Part shown: one piece after another, positions 5,539 to 6,520 of the stretch
How positions within the stretch are numbered: position 1 is the stretch's first letter
Layout: the number at the start of each line of letters is the position of its first letter
NCBI GenBank assembly: GCA_010365205.1
Contig: JAAFGU010000178.1
Location: 1-6,520, forward strand
Length of the DNA: 6,520 nt
Reading direction: 5' to 3'
Source: Aromatoleum sp.
GTDB taxonomy: Bacteria; Pseudomonadota; Gammaproteobacteria; Burkholderiales; Casimicrobiaceae
Notes under the pieces: model-generated
Seen by the model: the letters and a program-made list of their open reading frames with translations, nothing else
Told to the model about the DNA's origin: nothing
The model's database searches: none
Translations under genes and position numbers: made by a program

Positions 5539-6509
5539 ATGAGTTTGTTCTCGAAGATGACGTTGATTACGGCGGTTGCCGCCGCCGCGCTGATTGCGGG
5601 CCGGCCCAGCAGAAGTTGAAGTGGGCCCACGTGTACGAAACGAGCGAGCCGTACCACACCGAGTCGGTGTGGGCCGCAGCCGAGATCAAGAAGCGCACCA
5701 ACGGGAAATTCGACATCGAGGTGTTCCCCGCCTCGACGCTCGGCAAGGAAACCGACCTCAACCAGGGGCTGACGCTCGGCACCGTGGACATGATCATCAG
5801 CGGCCCGTCGTTCGCGGCGCGCAGCTATCCGCGGATCGGCATCGCCTACTACCCGTTCATCTTCCGCGACGGCGACCACCTCATCGCGTATTCGAAGAGC
5901 CCGATCTTCGCCGAGATGACCGAGGAATTCCGCAAGAAGACCGGCATCCAGATCCTCGCGTATACGTACTACGGCGCGCGGCAGACGACGGCGCAGAAGC
6001 CGTTCACCGATTGTGCGGGCATGAAAGGCCTGAAGATCCGCGTGCCGGACGTGCCGGCCTACATGGCCACGCCGAAATCCTGCGGCGCAAACCCGACGCC
6101 GATCGCGTTCGCCGAGGTGTACCTGGCGCTGCAGAACGGAACGGTCGACGCGCAGGAGAACCCGCTGACGACGATCGAAGCCAAGAAATTCTACGAAGTG
6201 CAGAAGGCGATCATGATGACTTCGCACATCGTCGACGGGCTGACGACGCAGGTCGCCCCGCACGTCTGGAACAAGCTCACCGACCAGGAAAAGCAGATTT
6301 TCACCGAAGTCGCGCGGGAGGCGGCTGCGCGCGCCACGGAGAAGATCAAGAAGCGCGAGGCCGAGCTGGTCGAGGAATTCAAGAAAAAGGGACTGCAGAT
6401 CGTCCAGGTCGACCGCAAGAGCTTCGTCGACGCCGTGCTCAAGAACGCGCCGCTCGAATCGTTGGGCTTCACCAAGTCCGACTACGACACGATAGTCGCG
6501 ATCAAGTGA
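5539..6509 (+). CDS. dctP: TRAP transporter DctP-type solute-binding protein, with an apparent frameshift in the signal peptide
   Basis: The periplasmic binding component of a tripartite TRAP transporter, which uses an ion gradient to import organic or sugar acids. A strong AGGAGG (5529-5534) precedes ATG 5539, which encodes a textbook signal peptide MSLFSKMTLITAVAAAALIAG. That frame then stops at TGA 5617-5619 after 26 residues. The mature domain is in another frame from about 5601 (PAQQKLKWAHVYETSEPYH) to 6509, 300 residues from QQ. Family features include FPASTLGKETD, GLKIRVPDVP with the carboxylate-binding arginine, GANPTPIAFAEVYLALQNGTVDAQENP and EAKKFYEVQKAI, close to SiaP and other sugar-acid binding proteins. 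One missing base near 5598-5607 would join the parts into about 323 residues with an AGAAQQ-like cleavage site. As written the product cannot be secreted. This may be a sequencing or assembly error or a recent mutation. DctQ and DctM genes are expected past the right edge. Confidence 0.88.
5596..5607 (+). other. Site of the probable one-base deletion in dctP
   Basis: The sequence GCGGGCCGGCCC holds the join between the signal-peptide frame (codons starting at 5539) and the mature-domain frame, which begins one base earlier than expected. Inserting a single base after GCGGGC restores Ala-Gly-x-Ala-Gln-Gln, a natural signal peptidase site. The short G and C runs are a typical place for a base-calling or replication slip. 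A slippery heptamer for programmed frameshifting is absent. Confidence 0.75.
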
Positions 6510-6520
6510 CGCTGGGACCC

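Noticed and set aside
5596..5619. Programmed ribosomal frameshift in dctP
   Set aside because: No slippery heptamer, internal Shine-Dalgarno or downstream pseudoknot is apparent, and TRAP binding proteins are not known to use recoding. Error or mutation is simpler.

Overview
The window is GC-rich and densely coding. Codon use, gene families and layout point to a Betaproteobacterium, most likely Burkholderiales; this is an inference from composition and family resemblance, with no marker gene present. It holds a compact catabolic locus for a sugar acid, built around a divergent promoter region at about 3346-3577.

Leftward arm (minus strand, read from high to low coordinates): a glucarate-dehydratase-subgroup enolase-superfamily enzyme (2092-3345), an SDR closely resembling 2-keto-3-deoxy-L-fuconate dehydrogenase and animal BDH2/DHRS6 (1296-2051), and an FAH-superfamily hydrolase resembling 2,4-diketo-3-deoxy-L-fuconate hydrolase (395-1252). 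These are separated by about 40 bp each. After a 250-bp gap comes the first 48 codons of a 2-keto-4-pentenoate hydratase-like protein (1-144), cut by the window edge.

Rightward arm (plus strand): a FadR/ExuR-UxuR-type GntR regulator (3578-4291), an L-idonate 5-dehydrogenase-like zinc alcohol dehydrogenase (4427-5452), and a DctP-type TRAP transporter binding protein (5539-6509). Membrane subunits of the transporter would be expected just beyond the right edge.

Suggested logic: the TRAP system imports a sugar acid, and the zinc dehydrogenase adjusts a hydroxyl. The enolase-superfamily enzyme dehydrates the acid to a 2-keto-3-deoxy acid. The SDR then oxidises C4, and the FAH protein splits the 2,4-diketo acid into pyruvate and a short hydroxy acid, with no kinase or phosphorylated aldolase in sight. 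The true substrate cannot be read from sequence. A PdhR/FadR-type palindrome (3452-3462) overlaps the -35 of the best leftward promoter, so the regulator probably represses the dehydratase operon until an inducer binds.

The oddest items are three. A clean 11-bp-period tandem repeat of eight units (4282-4369) starts over the regulator stop codon. The binding-protein gene has an apparent one-base frameshift at the end of its signal peptide. The enzyme combination itself does not match any pathway I can name completely.
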